A DNA stretch of 55,086 nt from positions 1 through 55,086 of IMG/VR virus record IMGVR_UViG_3300046533_000764; one strand, given 5' to 3'. Shown here piece after piece: positions 7,542-15,344 of this stretch (its first letter is position 1; every line of letters starts with the position of its first letter). A program made the translations under genes and the position numbers. The notes below the pieces were generated by a model that worked only from the letters and a program-made list of their open reading frames with translations, searched no databases and was not told the origin of the DNA. This DNA comes from a virus.

Positions 7542-10252
7542 AATTCTTGGTGGGAGAGCAGTCCTGCTTGAATCGCCTCCTGATACTCCTGTGCCTCAGT
7601 GTCAAAATAGTCCCCTTCATCCCCCTCAGCCTCGATGACCCTGTAACCAGCGTGCCCTACGATAAAACCACGCTGGCGGGCGCCTTCCACTCCGAAGCTA
7701 ACGCCGTCCGCAAGGTCGGGGGAGATCCCCATACGCTCCCGAGTCTCATCCTTGCCCTCCAGCTCAGTCTTGCCGGCCCTGGTCGGGCGATACTCGCGCA
7801 TGGAGAATTCGCGGGCAGCTTCCTTGGGGAAATTCCGCATTTGATCGCACTCCACCACGTTTCGAACCGCAAACCACATTTCAGCGTTGAACCGTCCGTA
7901 CTCCTCATCGGCCCGTTTTGGCCGCTTGATTTTGGTTTTCTCGTCATAGATAAGCCAATCCGCCCGCACGGGGCGAGTGGTAGGCTTATCTCCTTCAGCC
8001 AGGGCAACCGGAACCTCACGGCCAAACACTTTGGCGAACGCGGCACCTGTAGTGCCACGGCCTGTAGAGCCGTAAAAGATATTGTTCGGGTCAATCCCCA
8101 GGCGCAAAGAGTCCCGGTACACAAAGTTGGCTATCTGGTCATCTGGGCTAATCTTGGTGGCGACCAAGATCGGAATGTCACTGTGCTCACCAAAGGAGAT
8201 AATTTCCCGCCCTTCAGTGTCGAAACCAAAGTCCAGCCAACCCCACATACACCGATCGGCAGCATCACCACCCCAGGCAGGATCCAGCCAGCCGATCCGA
8301 GTCTGTTTGTCATCCCGCCACACCACGGGACCGAAAGCGCCGTGTGCCTCACACTGGGCGACTGTAAGCACGCGCTTGCCCAGCATGTTCATTTTCATTA
8401 TGCCCACGCATTGGGTCCAGTAATGGAGAGAGTCCTCAGTCCATCGTTTGGCTACCAACTTGATCGAGTTGCGGCTTATCAGCCGTGGGTAGGGCGGCCG
8501 CACACCCTCAGGAACATCGAAGTTTGGCGAGTCCGTGCCGACAAGGTTCAGGCATTGGCCGCGGTGGAACTTGATCGGCCAACTTGCAGTTTTGCGATTG
8601 CCGTCAACGCTCGGCCACCCGTCAACGGGCTCGGCGGCCATGGAAAGCTGGTCGTAAGGGTCGTGCTTGGGGTTGCCTGAGCCAATGACCTTAATATCTG
8701 GATCCCCGGCAGCATCCAGATCGGCGCTTTGGAACATGTTCGGCAGGCAATCGAGGAAAGTAGGTTGCATGAACTGCAGCTCATCGGCGAGGAAACGGAT
8801 ACGGGCTTGTTTGATGCCGGCGAACACGCCCAGGCCCACCCAGGACTTGCCCACGTAACAGGCGCGGCCAACTATCCCCTTTCGAATGTCCCTGGAGCTA
8901 TCAACTTGAATGTTATCAGTGGAGATCGCCCGTTTGCTCTCGATCACGTTGCCTGGAAGCCAGGAATACCGCTCCCGGGCCTTAGCCATGAGCATTTTAA
9001 TTTCTCCGTAAACCGCCATGTCCAGCTTGTCCACCGTGGTTGTGGAGATCAAAACTAGCGTGTCATTTGGGTGAGCCCAGTAGTCGATCAGGACAAACTC
9101 TGAGGCATGGCTTGTTTTCTGAGTGTTGTGATGAATCGTGCCTTCGGCGAAGTAGTGACGCGGCCCAGGTACTTCCAAGTCGTAATAAAAATCTTCACCC
9201 ACCGATTTTATGCTTGAAATGGGTATTGATCGCACCCCATACTGGGCATATGGCTTTTCAATCCCCTTCTCAGTGCGAGAAAAATCGGACGCTTGTGCTA
9301 CGTATGTCACGGGATGGTGCGTCATTGACGAAAATCGCGAAAGCTGTCGGAACGAATCGGCGTCATGTCGAAACCTTCCTGAGGAAGAATGGGGCATGGC
9401 GGAAGTTCCCGCATGGGAGCCCGGGAGCAAAACACCCAGCGTGGAAGGGCGGAAAAAGGAAAGACCCGCGTGGCTATATTCGGGTTTCCGCACCAGACCA
9501 TCCGCGCAAAGCGAAGTATGGCGGCGATGTGTACGAACACCGATTGGTGATGGAAAAGGCACTTGGTCGATTTCTTCGAAAGGGTGAGGTCGTTCACCAC
9601 AAAAACGAAAACCCGGCCGACAATCGGATTGAAAATCTGGAGTTGTTCTCCACCAATGGCAGACATCTGCAAGCGGAGTTAAAGGGCCGCTGCCCGAACT
9701 GGAGTCTTGGCGGGATTCACCGTATGCAAGAAGTCGCCGCCCGACGCGCAAAGTATCCACGGTCAAAAATCCCGACTCGGTTAAAACGCGGTGTTTCGGG
9801 GAAGCTGTAAACACCCTCCCGTCCGCAAGGCGGATTTCTAACAAGCCGGTGAATCCCTTCACGAAAGGGATTTCCGCCAGTTTCGGCCCTTCGAGCGTCA
9901 TCACCATCGGGCGAATACCCTTGCGGCAGAGTTCCTCGATGGGGGTTTGCTGTCCAGTGACCGGGTTTAAGAGTCGCGTGTGCCCCGCTACGCACGAACC
10001 GGCGCCCATGAGGATCGTGACGATGTTTTCAAGGAAATGGGTGTAAATAAGGTCGGTCCATCGGTGGCGATAGCGGTCGGGCCAAGCCAGCCGGCGCGCT
10101 TCCATGAAATGCTCGAAAAGGCCTAAACCGCACTCCTGACCTTCACTGCCAACCCACTTTCCCCCCTGCGCGATGGCTGACAACTCTATAGCTAGGTCGT
10201 CCGCGTCAGATGGCCAGCGGGCAGAGTATTTGAGGATTTCAGAATCAGCCAC
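7538..10252 (-). CDS. terL: terminase large subunit interrupted by an intein
   Basis: A 904-aa precursor; without residues 87-376 it is about 614 aa, a normal TerL length. TerL is the ATP-driven motor that fills the capsid and cuts the concatemer. The Walker A motif is rebuilt only after splicing (GAGS before the intein, TQKTS after it). Walker B is IRFLADELQFM (about 485-495), the coupling motif is VIGSGNP (about 522-528), and nuclease acids appear at GWLDPAWGG (Asp about 657) and SPDLADGV near the C terminus. Start is a GTG. Because the intein splits the ATP-binding loop, packaging would depend on splicing. TerL heads the leftward block. Confidence 0.92.
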   Translation of the reverse strand: MADSEILKYSARWPSDADDLAIELSAIAQGGKWVGSEGQECGLGLFEHFMEARRLAWPDRYRHRWTDLIYTHFLENIVTILMGAGSCVAGHTRLLNPVTGQQTPIEELCRKGIRPMVMTLEGPKLAEIPFVKGFTGLLEIRLADGRVFTASPKHRVLTESGFLTVDTLRVGRRLLAYGESRQDSSSGSGPLTPLADVCHWWRTTPDFQSDCRPGFRFCGERPHPFEEIDQVPFPSPIGVRTHRRHTSLCADGLVRKPEYSHAGLSFFRPSTLGVLLPGSHAGTSAMPHSSSGRFRHDADSFRQLSRFSSMTHHPVTYVAQASDFSRTEKGIEKPYAQYGVRSIPISSIKSVGEDFYYDLEVPGPRHYFAEGTIHHNTQKTSHASEFVLIDYWAHPNDTLVLISTTTVDKLDMAVYGEIKMLMAKARERYSWLPGNVIESKRAISTDNIQVDSSRDIRKGIVGRACYVGKSWVGLGVFAGIKQARIRFLADELQFMQPTFLDCLPNMFQSADLDAAGDPDIKVIGSGNPKHDPYDQLSMAAEPVDGWPSVDGNRKTASWPIKFHRGQCLNLVGTDSPNFDVPEGVRPPYPRLISRNSIKLVAKRWTEDSLHYWTQCVGIMKMNMLGKRVLTVAQCEAHGAFGPVVWRDDKQTRIGWLDPAWGGDAADRCMWGWLDFGFDTEGREIISFGEHSDIPILVATKISPDDQIANFVYRDSLRLGIDPNNIFYGSTGRGTTGAAFAKVFGREVPVALAEGDKPTTRPVRADWLIYDEKTKIKRPKRADEEYGRFNAEMWFAVRNVVECDQMRNFPKEAAREFSMREYRPTRAGKTELEGKDETRERMGISPDLADGVSFGVEGARQRGFIVGHAGYRVIEAEGDEGDYFDTEAQEYQEAIQAGLLSHQEL
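9125..9994 (-). mobile_element. Cys1 intein inserted in the TerL Walker A motif
   Basis: Residues 87-376 of the TerL precursor form a 290-residue intein. Block A begins CVAGHTRLLNP, block B is VFTASPKHRVLT with the conserved His, block F is FYYDLEVPGPRHYFAEG and block G is TIHHN followed by Thr as +1 residue. These are the elements needed for standard class 1 splicing (Cys1, penultimate His, terminal Asn). The central 150 or more residues, where an endonuclease normally lies, read as a low-complexity His/Pro/Ser/Arg-rich linker with no LAGLIDADG or HNH motif in the sense frame. That same DNA encodes an HNH endonuclease on the other strand. Confidence 0.88.
9250..9810 (+). CDS. HNH endonuclease encoded antisense inside the TerL intein
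   Basis: A 186-aa protein on the plus strand wholly inside the minus-strand intein. Residues about 21-47 (RDGASLTKIAKAVGTNRRHV) look like a helix-turn-helix, and residues about 96-139 are a good HNH core: EHRLVMEKALGR, then VVHHKNENPADNRIENLEL and a final His (NGRHL). The ATG at 9250 is preferred; the frame is open further upstream but that part is the antisense of the intein's C-terminal splicing block. It starts opposite intein residue 335 of the precursor and ends opposite residue 148, so it spans exactly the tolerant region between the N- and C-terminal splicing blocks. No good ribosome-binding site is visible. Inference: the homing enzyme that moves the intein. Confidence 0.85.
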   Translation: MAFQSPSQCEKNRTLVLRMSRDGASLTKIAKAVGTNRRHVETFLRKNGAWRKFPHGSPGAKHPAWKGGKRKDPRGYIRVSAPDHPRKAKYGGDVYEHRLVMEKALGRFLRKGEVVHHKNENPADNRIENLELFSTNGRHLQAELKGRCPNWSLGGIHRMQEVAARRAKYPRSKIPTRLKRGVSGKL

Positions 10253-10293
10253 TCCCCCCGCATTAGGCTATTGAGGGGAGCGTTGCAACCCGC

Positions 10294-10331
10294 AAAAGCC
10301 ACATAGCCCCCTCCCCCCTTATGTGGTTTTT
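10294..10331. promoter_or_regulatory. inverted repeat in the divergent TerL / tail intergenic region
   Basis: AAAAGCCACATA is repeated in inverse as TATGTGGTTTTT around a C/T-rich 14-base loop (12 paired positions, one G-T). With A and T runs at the ends it has the form of a two-way intrinsic terminator, yet it lies between divergent gene blocks (TerL leftward from 10252, GIY-YIG rightward from 10388), where a terminator would not end a gene of this window. It may insulate the two transcripts or be an operator or packaging-related site. Confidence 0.5.
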
Positions 10332-10387
10332 GGGTATTGCTGCCATTCAAAGATCGACGTATTGACCAGAAAACGGTACACTGTGGT

Positions 10388-11200
10388 ATGCCATTCATTT
10401 ACGCACTTTCAGACCCGCGCAACCCGAGACTCCCGAGGTACATCGGTAGGACGACTAAAAGTCTAAACTGGCGACTCACTAAGCATTTCTCGTTGGCGAA
10501 GCAACGCCCACACTATGCCATTTCTAAATGGATTCATGAGCTGAGATCTCTTTCGTTGTGCCCTATAATTTACGTGCTGGAAACAACTTCTGCCGAAGCA
10601 ATGCGGCTTCGGGAAACTCACTGGATTCAGTTTTTCAGACCGCTTGGCACGCTGCTTAATCAGTCTGATGGGGACGGGATGCTGGGGATGAAACATCCGC
10701 TTCCGAGAAGCGTTTACGAACGAGCGGCGAAAACCAGAACGGGCAGACCGATGAGTCAAGTCCAGAAAGAAAACTGGATTAGGGCGGGAGGACAAACCAA
10801 ATTCAAAGCAGGTGGAAAGATGTGGTGTGATTCCGTATCCAAAGCCATTTGTTCCGAGGACGGTTTATGGATGTTCAAATCCATCAGAGAAGCAGCCAGC
10901 ACTATCGGCGCGCATCCATCCAATCTGGGACACTCCATAAAACTGGGTTGGAAATGCCGTGGGACGCCCTGGAGATACTGCGCCTTTGATCCGGCCCACG
11001 AAAATCCATCATCAACCCTTGGAGCGCGGCCGTTCCGAAAACAAACAGCTCGAATTACAGAAGAGGACAAAAAACGAATTCACGCCATGTCGGTTGAAGG
11101 CGTAACCCAAACGGAAATAGCCAGATGTTTTGGTTGTGACCAATCACACGTAAGCAGAATTATTAATAATCAACGAAAGAATTCACAGTGCCAAGCGTAA
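10388..11200 (+). CDS. GIY-YIG homing endonuclease, copy 1
   Basis: A 270-aa protein. The GIY-YIG core is FIYALSDPRNPRLPRYIGRT at residues 3-22, followed by the Arg/His helix (NWRLTKHF) and a catalytic-type Glu (RLRETHWIQFF). The middle holds a NUMOD-like DNA-binding part (MFKSIREAASTIGAHPSNLG, CRGTPWRY) and the C terminus a helix-turn-helix (GVTQTEIARCFGCDQSHVSR). The ATG at 10388 places the motif at the N terminus as usual. It is the first gene of the rightward tail block, upstream of a fibre gene whose GTG start lies in its last codons. Confidence 0.87.
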   Translation: MPFIYALSDPRNPRLPRYIGRTTKSLNWRLTKHFSLAKQRPHYAISKWIHELRSLSLCPIIYVLETTSAEAMRLRETHWIQFFRPLGTLLNQSDGDGMLGMKHPLPRSVYERAAKTRTGRPMSQVQKENWIRAGGQTKFKAGGKMWCDSVSKAICSEDGLWMFKSIREAASTIGAHPSNLGHSIKLGWKCRGTPWRYCAFDPAHENPSSTLGARPFRKQTARITEEDKKRIHAMSVEGVTQTEIARCFGCDQSHVSRIINNQRKNSQCQA

Positions 11201-12099
11201 CTCCATGTGTCCCGAATTGCTGTACTACGGTCCAATCTGTTCAAATTCCCGGAGTTGAAGGAGTTCCCGGGTCTAACGGAACAAACGGCCTAAACTCTTT
11301 CACCGCAACAACGGTGGATTTTGTCACCCCTGCTGCAGACAATACCACCGTACCTATTTTCGTCGGGTCAACCCTCTGGATGGTAGTCGGACAGACCGTC
11401 ATCATAGGCCAAGGGAACGGCGCCGCCCTGCTGGGACCCGGGCCAGGGACATTCGAAGTGGATTCGATTACGAGCCTTACCCAATTTGTAGGAAAGTTCC
11501 TTCACTACACTGGGGACGTTGGAAATGTGGTCACAATCAGCGCGGGCGCTACGGTCTCGCCGGCAGGCGGCCTATTCACTTCGCCTTTGCCGATCGCTTT
11601 AGGCGGCACAGGCGCCGCATCTGTAGCCGCGGCTCTGACTGCTCTGGGGCTGGGATTTTCGCCGTCATCCGTTTATGGGTTTGGAGCGATTGGTACGACG
11701 GCCTACGTAATGACGGCAAATGCGGTCAACGATGTAAGCACCCAGGTTACAATTAACGGAACACTGATCAGCATCCCCATCCCGCGTGCGGGGACCTATC
11801 TGATTCAAGGTATGGCAAAATTCGATTACAACGGAGCTACGTTTGCGGCCTCGCGCCAGATCACGGCAAAACTCAGGAATACTTTCACGGCCGCCGATCT
11901 CGTCAACGCAACTGCGAATTTCTTTACCCAGGTCATCACCACACTCACCTTTACAGAGGGGATCATGGTCCTGCCGGCAGTGGTGGCAACGCTGTCGAAC
12001 ACGGACATAATCACCCTCCTTGCGCGGGTGGCCGTTTTGCCAACGGCGGGAACGCTGGAGATCGCCGAGGCCTCAATCGTGGCAACGAAACTGTTCTGA
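11188..12099 (+). CDS. tail fibre / virion surface protein with short collagen-like start
   Basis: A 303-aa protein. The N terminus is Cys-rich, followed by a brief Gly-X-Y stretch (GVEGVPGSNGTNG); the middle contains PIALGGTGAASVAAALTALG, a motif common in phage tail fibres, and the C-terminal 140 residues are a beta-rich domain without Cys. The GTG start overlaps the end of the GIY-YIG gene by 13 bases and the stop overlaps the ATG of the collagen-like gene. Likely a structural or adhesin subunit; the exact place in the virion is not shown. Confidence 0.65.
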   Translation: MPSVTPCVPNCCTTVQSVQIPGVEGVPGSNGTNGLNSFTATTVDFVTPAADNTTVPIFVGSTLWMVVGQTVIIGQGNGAALLGPGPGTFEVDSITSLTQFVGKFLHYTGDVGNVVTISAGATVSPAGGLFTSPLPIALGGTGAASVAAALTALGLGFSPSSVYGFGAIGTTAYVMTANAVNDVSTQVTINGTLISIPIPRAGTYLIQGMAKFDYNGATFAASRQITAKLRNTFTAADLVNATANFFTQVITTLTFTEGIMVLPAVVATLSNTDIITLLARVAVLPTAGTLEIAEASIVATKLF

Positions 12100-13511
12100 T
12101 GGCCATACTCAGACCAGACCAGATCCGGGAGTCGCTGCTGCGGAACACACTTCTTCCTATAGATACGGGCGGGGGCGGCGGCGGGGCACAAGGGCCACAG
12201 GGGAATCAGGGCAACCAAGGCGCGTTTGGTGGGCCTCAAGGTCCACAAGGCAACCAGGGCAATCAGGGCACGAACTATCCGGCTGGCCCAATGCCCTACG
12301 CCCACGTTAGTGTCAATACACCGTTTTCAACTACTTCCGCCACGTTTGTAGATGCAACTGGGTGGACGGTGACAGTGGGCAACACCATTACGGACGGAAT
12401 TCTTAGCATCGCCACGGGCGAAGCTCTGGTCACCACTGGGACGAGTGCGACTCAGTTAGAGTACTGCTTAGGGATAGACGGTGTGGACACAGACCCCGAG
12501 CAAATTGATTTCGCCAAACAAAACTCATCTGAAACTTTTGCCATTCATCAGATAACCTCTCTTGCTGCTGGGGCGCATACCATAAAACTCAGAGTAAGGC
12601 GGGCGAGCGGAATTGAAACACTCCAGATAAATAGCGGGATGCTTTCTGGGATTTCCCTGGAAGGGACCGGCAACCAAGGCTTTCAAGGCGTCCAAGGCTT
12701 TCAAGGAACTCAGGGGACGCAAGGCACGCAAGGCCCTCAGGGAACGCAAGGCGTGCAGGGAACACAGGGCAACCAGGGCAATCAGGGCAACCAGGGCAAC
12801 CAAGGCCCACAGGGCTTCCAAGGCACTCAGGGCACCCAGGGGAATCAGGGGAATCAGGGATTTCAGGGCACACAGGGCACACAAGGCAACCAAGGGAACC
12901 AGGGCAGCCAGGGCAACCAAGGGAACCAGGGCAGCCAGGGGGCGCAAGGCAATCAAGGCAACCAAGGTTTTCAAGGGACACAGGGTAACCAGGGCAACCA
13001 AGGGTTTCAGGGCACCCAAGGGAATCAAGGTAACCAAGGGTTTCAGGGTAATCAGGGCTTTCAAGGTAACCAAGGCTCTCAGACCACTTACTCGGTGCAG
13101 GGCAACCAAGTCGATCTCGGAGTGCAAACCGTCACCAATATTTTCACCGCGCTCAATCTGGTAGCCGGTGCAACGTACGAGTATTACGCGCTCTGCATGA
13201 TGCAACCAACCGCTGGCGTTCAGGGTGTGCAAATGGGCATCCAGTGTTCAGTCGGGGCGGCAACTGTTTCAGGTTTTGTCATCGGCCCTCAAACAGCCGG
13301 TGTCTCAGACTCCTCTTACGCGCAGTTAGCCCAGGGATCAGGCACACTCCCAACACAGCGAACAGCCGGGACTCAGGCTGTTGAAATACGTGGATTAATC
13401 ATCGCCCCGGCCGGCTCGCCCACAGTCGGAGTGCAGGCCAAGGGCGTGCAATCGGTGCAACGCTGGTTCGCAAAAGCCAATTCGTACCTTAAAGTGATAA
13501 GGATCTCGTGA
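12099..13511 (+). CDS. collagen-like tail fibre protein
   Basis: A 470-aa protein with three parts. Residues about 27-65 hold a first block of Gly-X-Gln triplets, about 70-190 a beta-rich globular domain, about 190-330 a long uninterrupted collagen-like run of G-x-Q triplets (GNQ, GTQ, GFQ, GPQ), and the last 140 residues a second globular domain. Such triplets form trimeric stalks that carry receptor-binding heads. Almost every Y position is Gln rather than Pro or Lys. The DNA is a near-tandem 9-base repeat, which also produces long meaningless antisense frames. Confidence 0.82.
   Translation: MAILRPDQIRESLLRNTLLPIDTGGGGGGAQGPQGNQGNQGAFGGPQGPQGNQGNQGTNYPAGPMPYAHVSVNTPFSTTSATFVDATGWTVTVGNTITDGILSIATGEALVTTGTSATQLEYCLGIDGVDTDPEQIDFAKQNSSETFAIHQITSLAAGAHTIKLRVRRASGIETLQINSGMLSGISLEGTGNQGFQGVQGFQGTQGTQGTQGPQGTQGVQGTQGNQGNQGNQGNQGPQGFQGTQGTQGNQGNQGFQGTQGTQGNQGNQGSQGNQGNQGSQGAQGNQGNQGFQGTQGNQGNQGFQGTQGNQGNQGFQGNQGFQGNQGSQTTYSVQGNQVDLGVQTVTNIFTALNLVAGATYEYYALCMMQPTAGVQGVQMGIQCSVGAATVSGFVIGPQTAGVSDSSYAQLAQGSGTLPTQRTAGTQAVEIRGLIIAPAGSPTVGVQAKGVQSVQRWFAKANSYLKVIRIS
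12669..13083 (+). repeat. collagen-coding tandem repeat (9-bp units)
   Basis: Dense repetition of GG-N-N-N-N-CA(A/G) codon triplets such as GGCAACCAG and GGGAATCAG coding Gly-Asn-Gln and variants. Synonymous changes between GGC, GGG and GGA are common, so units are related but not identical. Repeats of this kind shorten and lengthen by recombination and may be collapsed or expanded in an assembly. Confidence 0.85.
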
Positions 13512-14161
13512 TTATTTACCTAATCCAAAACCTCGTTAACGATAAGGGATATGTGGGCAAAACCGTAGGCACTTTTGCTAGGCGATGGAGTTTGCACTGC
13601 TCGCAAGCTCGACGCGGCAGTGCAGGGCTGCTGCATAGGGCAATCCGAAAATACGGGGTGGAGCACTTCGAGCACTGCATATTGGGCACAGCTCACACGA
13701 TCGCGGAGTTGAACGAATTAGAAAAATATCACATTGCAGCCCAAGGAACTTTGGTCCCAAACGGCTATAACCTAACGATGGGTGGCGAAGGAAGTGTTGG
13801 GTGGTCCCCGTCCGAAGAGACAAGAACTAAAATTTCAGTCTCCCATATGGGGATGGCCAGGAAGCAATCTCAAGAAGAAAGGGCCAAACGATCCGCGAAC
13901 ATGACCGGAAAGCCAAGGCATCACTCAGATGAATGGAGAAAGAAACGCAGCCTTTTAATGACTGGAAGAAAACTTTCTGATAGCCATCGAGCCGCAATAT
14001 CTGAGGGAAACAAAGGCAAAAAACTTTCCGAAGCACACAGAGCCAAATTGAGAAAACCCAAATCCGAGGACAGCAAGGCGAAAATGAAAATTGCGGCACT
14101 GCGTAGGTACCACCCACTACTTTTCAATGATCTCAGTCTTTACACCGGATCATCGCGCTGA
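13508..14161 (+). CDS. GIY-YIG homing endonuclease, copy 2
   Basis: A 217-aa protein with the GIY-YIG core at the extreme N terminus (IIYLIQNLVNDKGYVGKT), the Arg helix (FARRWSLHCSQA), and NUMOD3-type repeats in the C-terminal half (SEETRTKISVSHMG, SDSHRAAISEGNKG, SEAHRAKLRK). The GTG start overlaps the stop of the collagen gene (GTGA). Its last 35 bases overlap the start of the glycosyltransferase fusion gene in another frame, consistent with insertion at a gene boundary. It is not closely similar to GIY-YIG copy 1. Confidence 0.88.
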   Translation: MIIYLIQNLVNDKGYVGKTVGTFARRWSLHCSQARRGSAGLLHRAIRKYGVEHFEHCILGTAHTIAELNELEKYHIAAQGTLVPNGYNLTMGGEGSVGWSPSEETRTKISVSHMGMARKQSQEERAKRSANMTGKPRHHSDEWRKKRSLLMTGRKLSDSHRAAISEGNKGKKLSEAHRAKLRKPKSEDSKAKMKIAALRRYHPLLFNDLSLYTGSSR

Positions 14162-15344
14162 TTTTTTGCCAGAGGTTTACAAGAGCCTTAAGGCGCAGGC
14201 GTACGCCAATTGGGAATGGGTAATTCTTCAAAACAATGGCGCTAAGGATTTCAAATCTGATGATCCTCGGGTGAGAGTTTACCGGGACGATACCGGGATC
14301 GGAGGCGTAGGGTATCTAAAACGGATGGCTTGCAAGAGAGCGACTGGAGATATTTTATTTGAGCTAGATTCAGACGATCTTCTATTGCCTGGGGCGCTGG
14401 AGGAAACAGCCAAAGCCTTTGACGATCCCACGGTAGACTTCGCGTACTCCAACACGGTCAACCATGACGTGCGGTCCAATTCCGCAATCACTTGGCCCAA
14501 CATATACGGATGGACTCAGCGGCCTTACGTGCAGAATGGGACCGTTTCGATTGAGTCTGTTTCCGCCGAGCCATACCCGCAGAGCATTAGCCGAATTTGG
14601 TTTGCCCCAAATCATTTCCGCGCGTGGAGGGCAAAGACCTATTGGGCCGTGGGCGGGCATGATGCCACGATGAAGATCACCGACGATCACGATCTCATGT
14701 GCCGCACCTTCATCGCTGGGAAGATGCACCACATTGACAAACCGCTCTATTTTTATCGCGTCAACGGCGATAACACTTGGCTTAAGAATCAGGCTGACAT
14801 CGAGACGACCATGTGGGCCTGCCACGACAAGTACATTGAGCCGATGATGCTGCGATGGGCCAAAGACAGCGGTTTGAAGTGCATCGACATTTGCGGCGGG
14901 GTCAACCCGACTCCCGGCTATGTGTCGGTGGACCGAGCCAACGCCGAAGTAACCGCTAACCTAGATGAACGCTGGCCCTTTGAGGATAACAGCGTGGGTC
15001 TGATCCGGGCACATGACGCCATCGAGCACCTGCGTAGCCACGTCCACACGATGAACGAGGCATACCGAGTCCTGGCGCACGGCGGCATGTTCGATATTTT
15101 AGTTCCCAGTTCAAACGGTGAAGGCGCGTTCTGTGATCCAGGGCACATCAGCTTTTGGAACCGGCGCAGCTTCCGGTATTACACGGAGGGCGCCTTTAGG
15201 AAATTTGTGCCGGATGCTGTGTGCCGCTTCCAGCAAATCAAATTGCGCGATGTTCGCATGTGGGATGATCTGCCTTACGTGTCAGCCCACTTGGTTGCCG
15301 TGAAATCAGACCAACCACGCTTTTATGGAGAGCTGCTGATCTAA
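14127..15344 (+). CDS. glycosyltransferase (GT2)-methyltransferase fusion
   Basis: A 405-aa two-domain protein. Residues 1 to about 230 are a GT-A family 2 glycosyltransferase: MISVFTPDHRADFLPEVYKS, NWEWVILQNNG, ATGDILFELDSDDLLLPGAL with the DxD-type metal site, and TDDHDLMCR. Residues about 255-360 are a class I SAM-dependent methyltransferase (CIDICGGVNP, WPFEDNSVGLIRAHDAIEHL, NEAYRVLAHGGMFDILVP). The start is the ATG at 14127; the longer frame upstream is in the overlap with the GIY-YIG gene. It lies inside the tail module, which suggests sugar decoration of a virion protein, though a surface-glycan role is equally possible. Confidence 0.82.
   Translation: MISVFTPDHRADFLPEVYKSLKAQAYANWEWVILQNNGAKDFKSDDPRVRVYRDDTGIGGVGYLKRMACKRATGDILFELDSDDLLLPGALEETAKAFDDPTVDFAYSNTVNHDVRSNSAITWPNIYGWTQRPYVQNGTVSIESVSAEPYPQSISRIWFAPNHFRAWRAKTYWAVGGHDATMKITDDHDLMCRTFIAGKMHHIDKPLYFYRVNGDNTWLKNQADIETTMWACHDKYIEPMMLRWAKDSGLKCIDICGGVNPTPGYVSVDRANAEVTANLDERWPFEDNSVGLIRAHDAIEHLRSHVHTMNEAYRVLAHGGMFDILVPSSNGEGAFCDPGHISFWNRRSFRYYTEGAFRKFVPDAVCRFQQIKLRDVRMWDDLPYVSAHLVAVKSDQPRFYGELLI

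Noticed and set aside
7547-8680. 377-codon plus-strand frame opposite TerL
   Set aside because: Outside the intein the antisense frame shows no domain and mirrors TerL codon bias, in contrast to the nested HNH frame at 9250.
12669-13083. Regular short repeats that might suggest a CRISPR array
   Set aside because: The units are 9 bp with no spacers and code Gly-X-Gln triplets in frame; no cas genes are present (the Cas4-like nuclease is a common phage recombination enzyme).
12525-13232. Long minus-strand frame with Leu/Ala/Val repeats opposite the collagen-like gene
   Set aside because: It is the automatic antisense of G-x-Q triplets; the periodic hydrophobic sequence has no other support.
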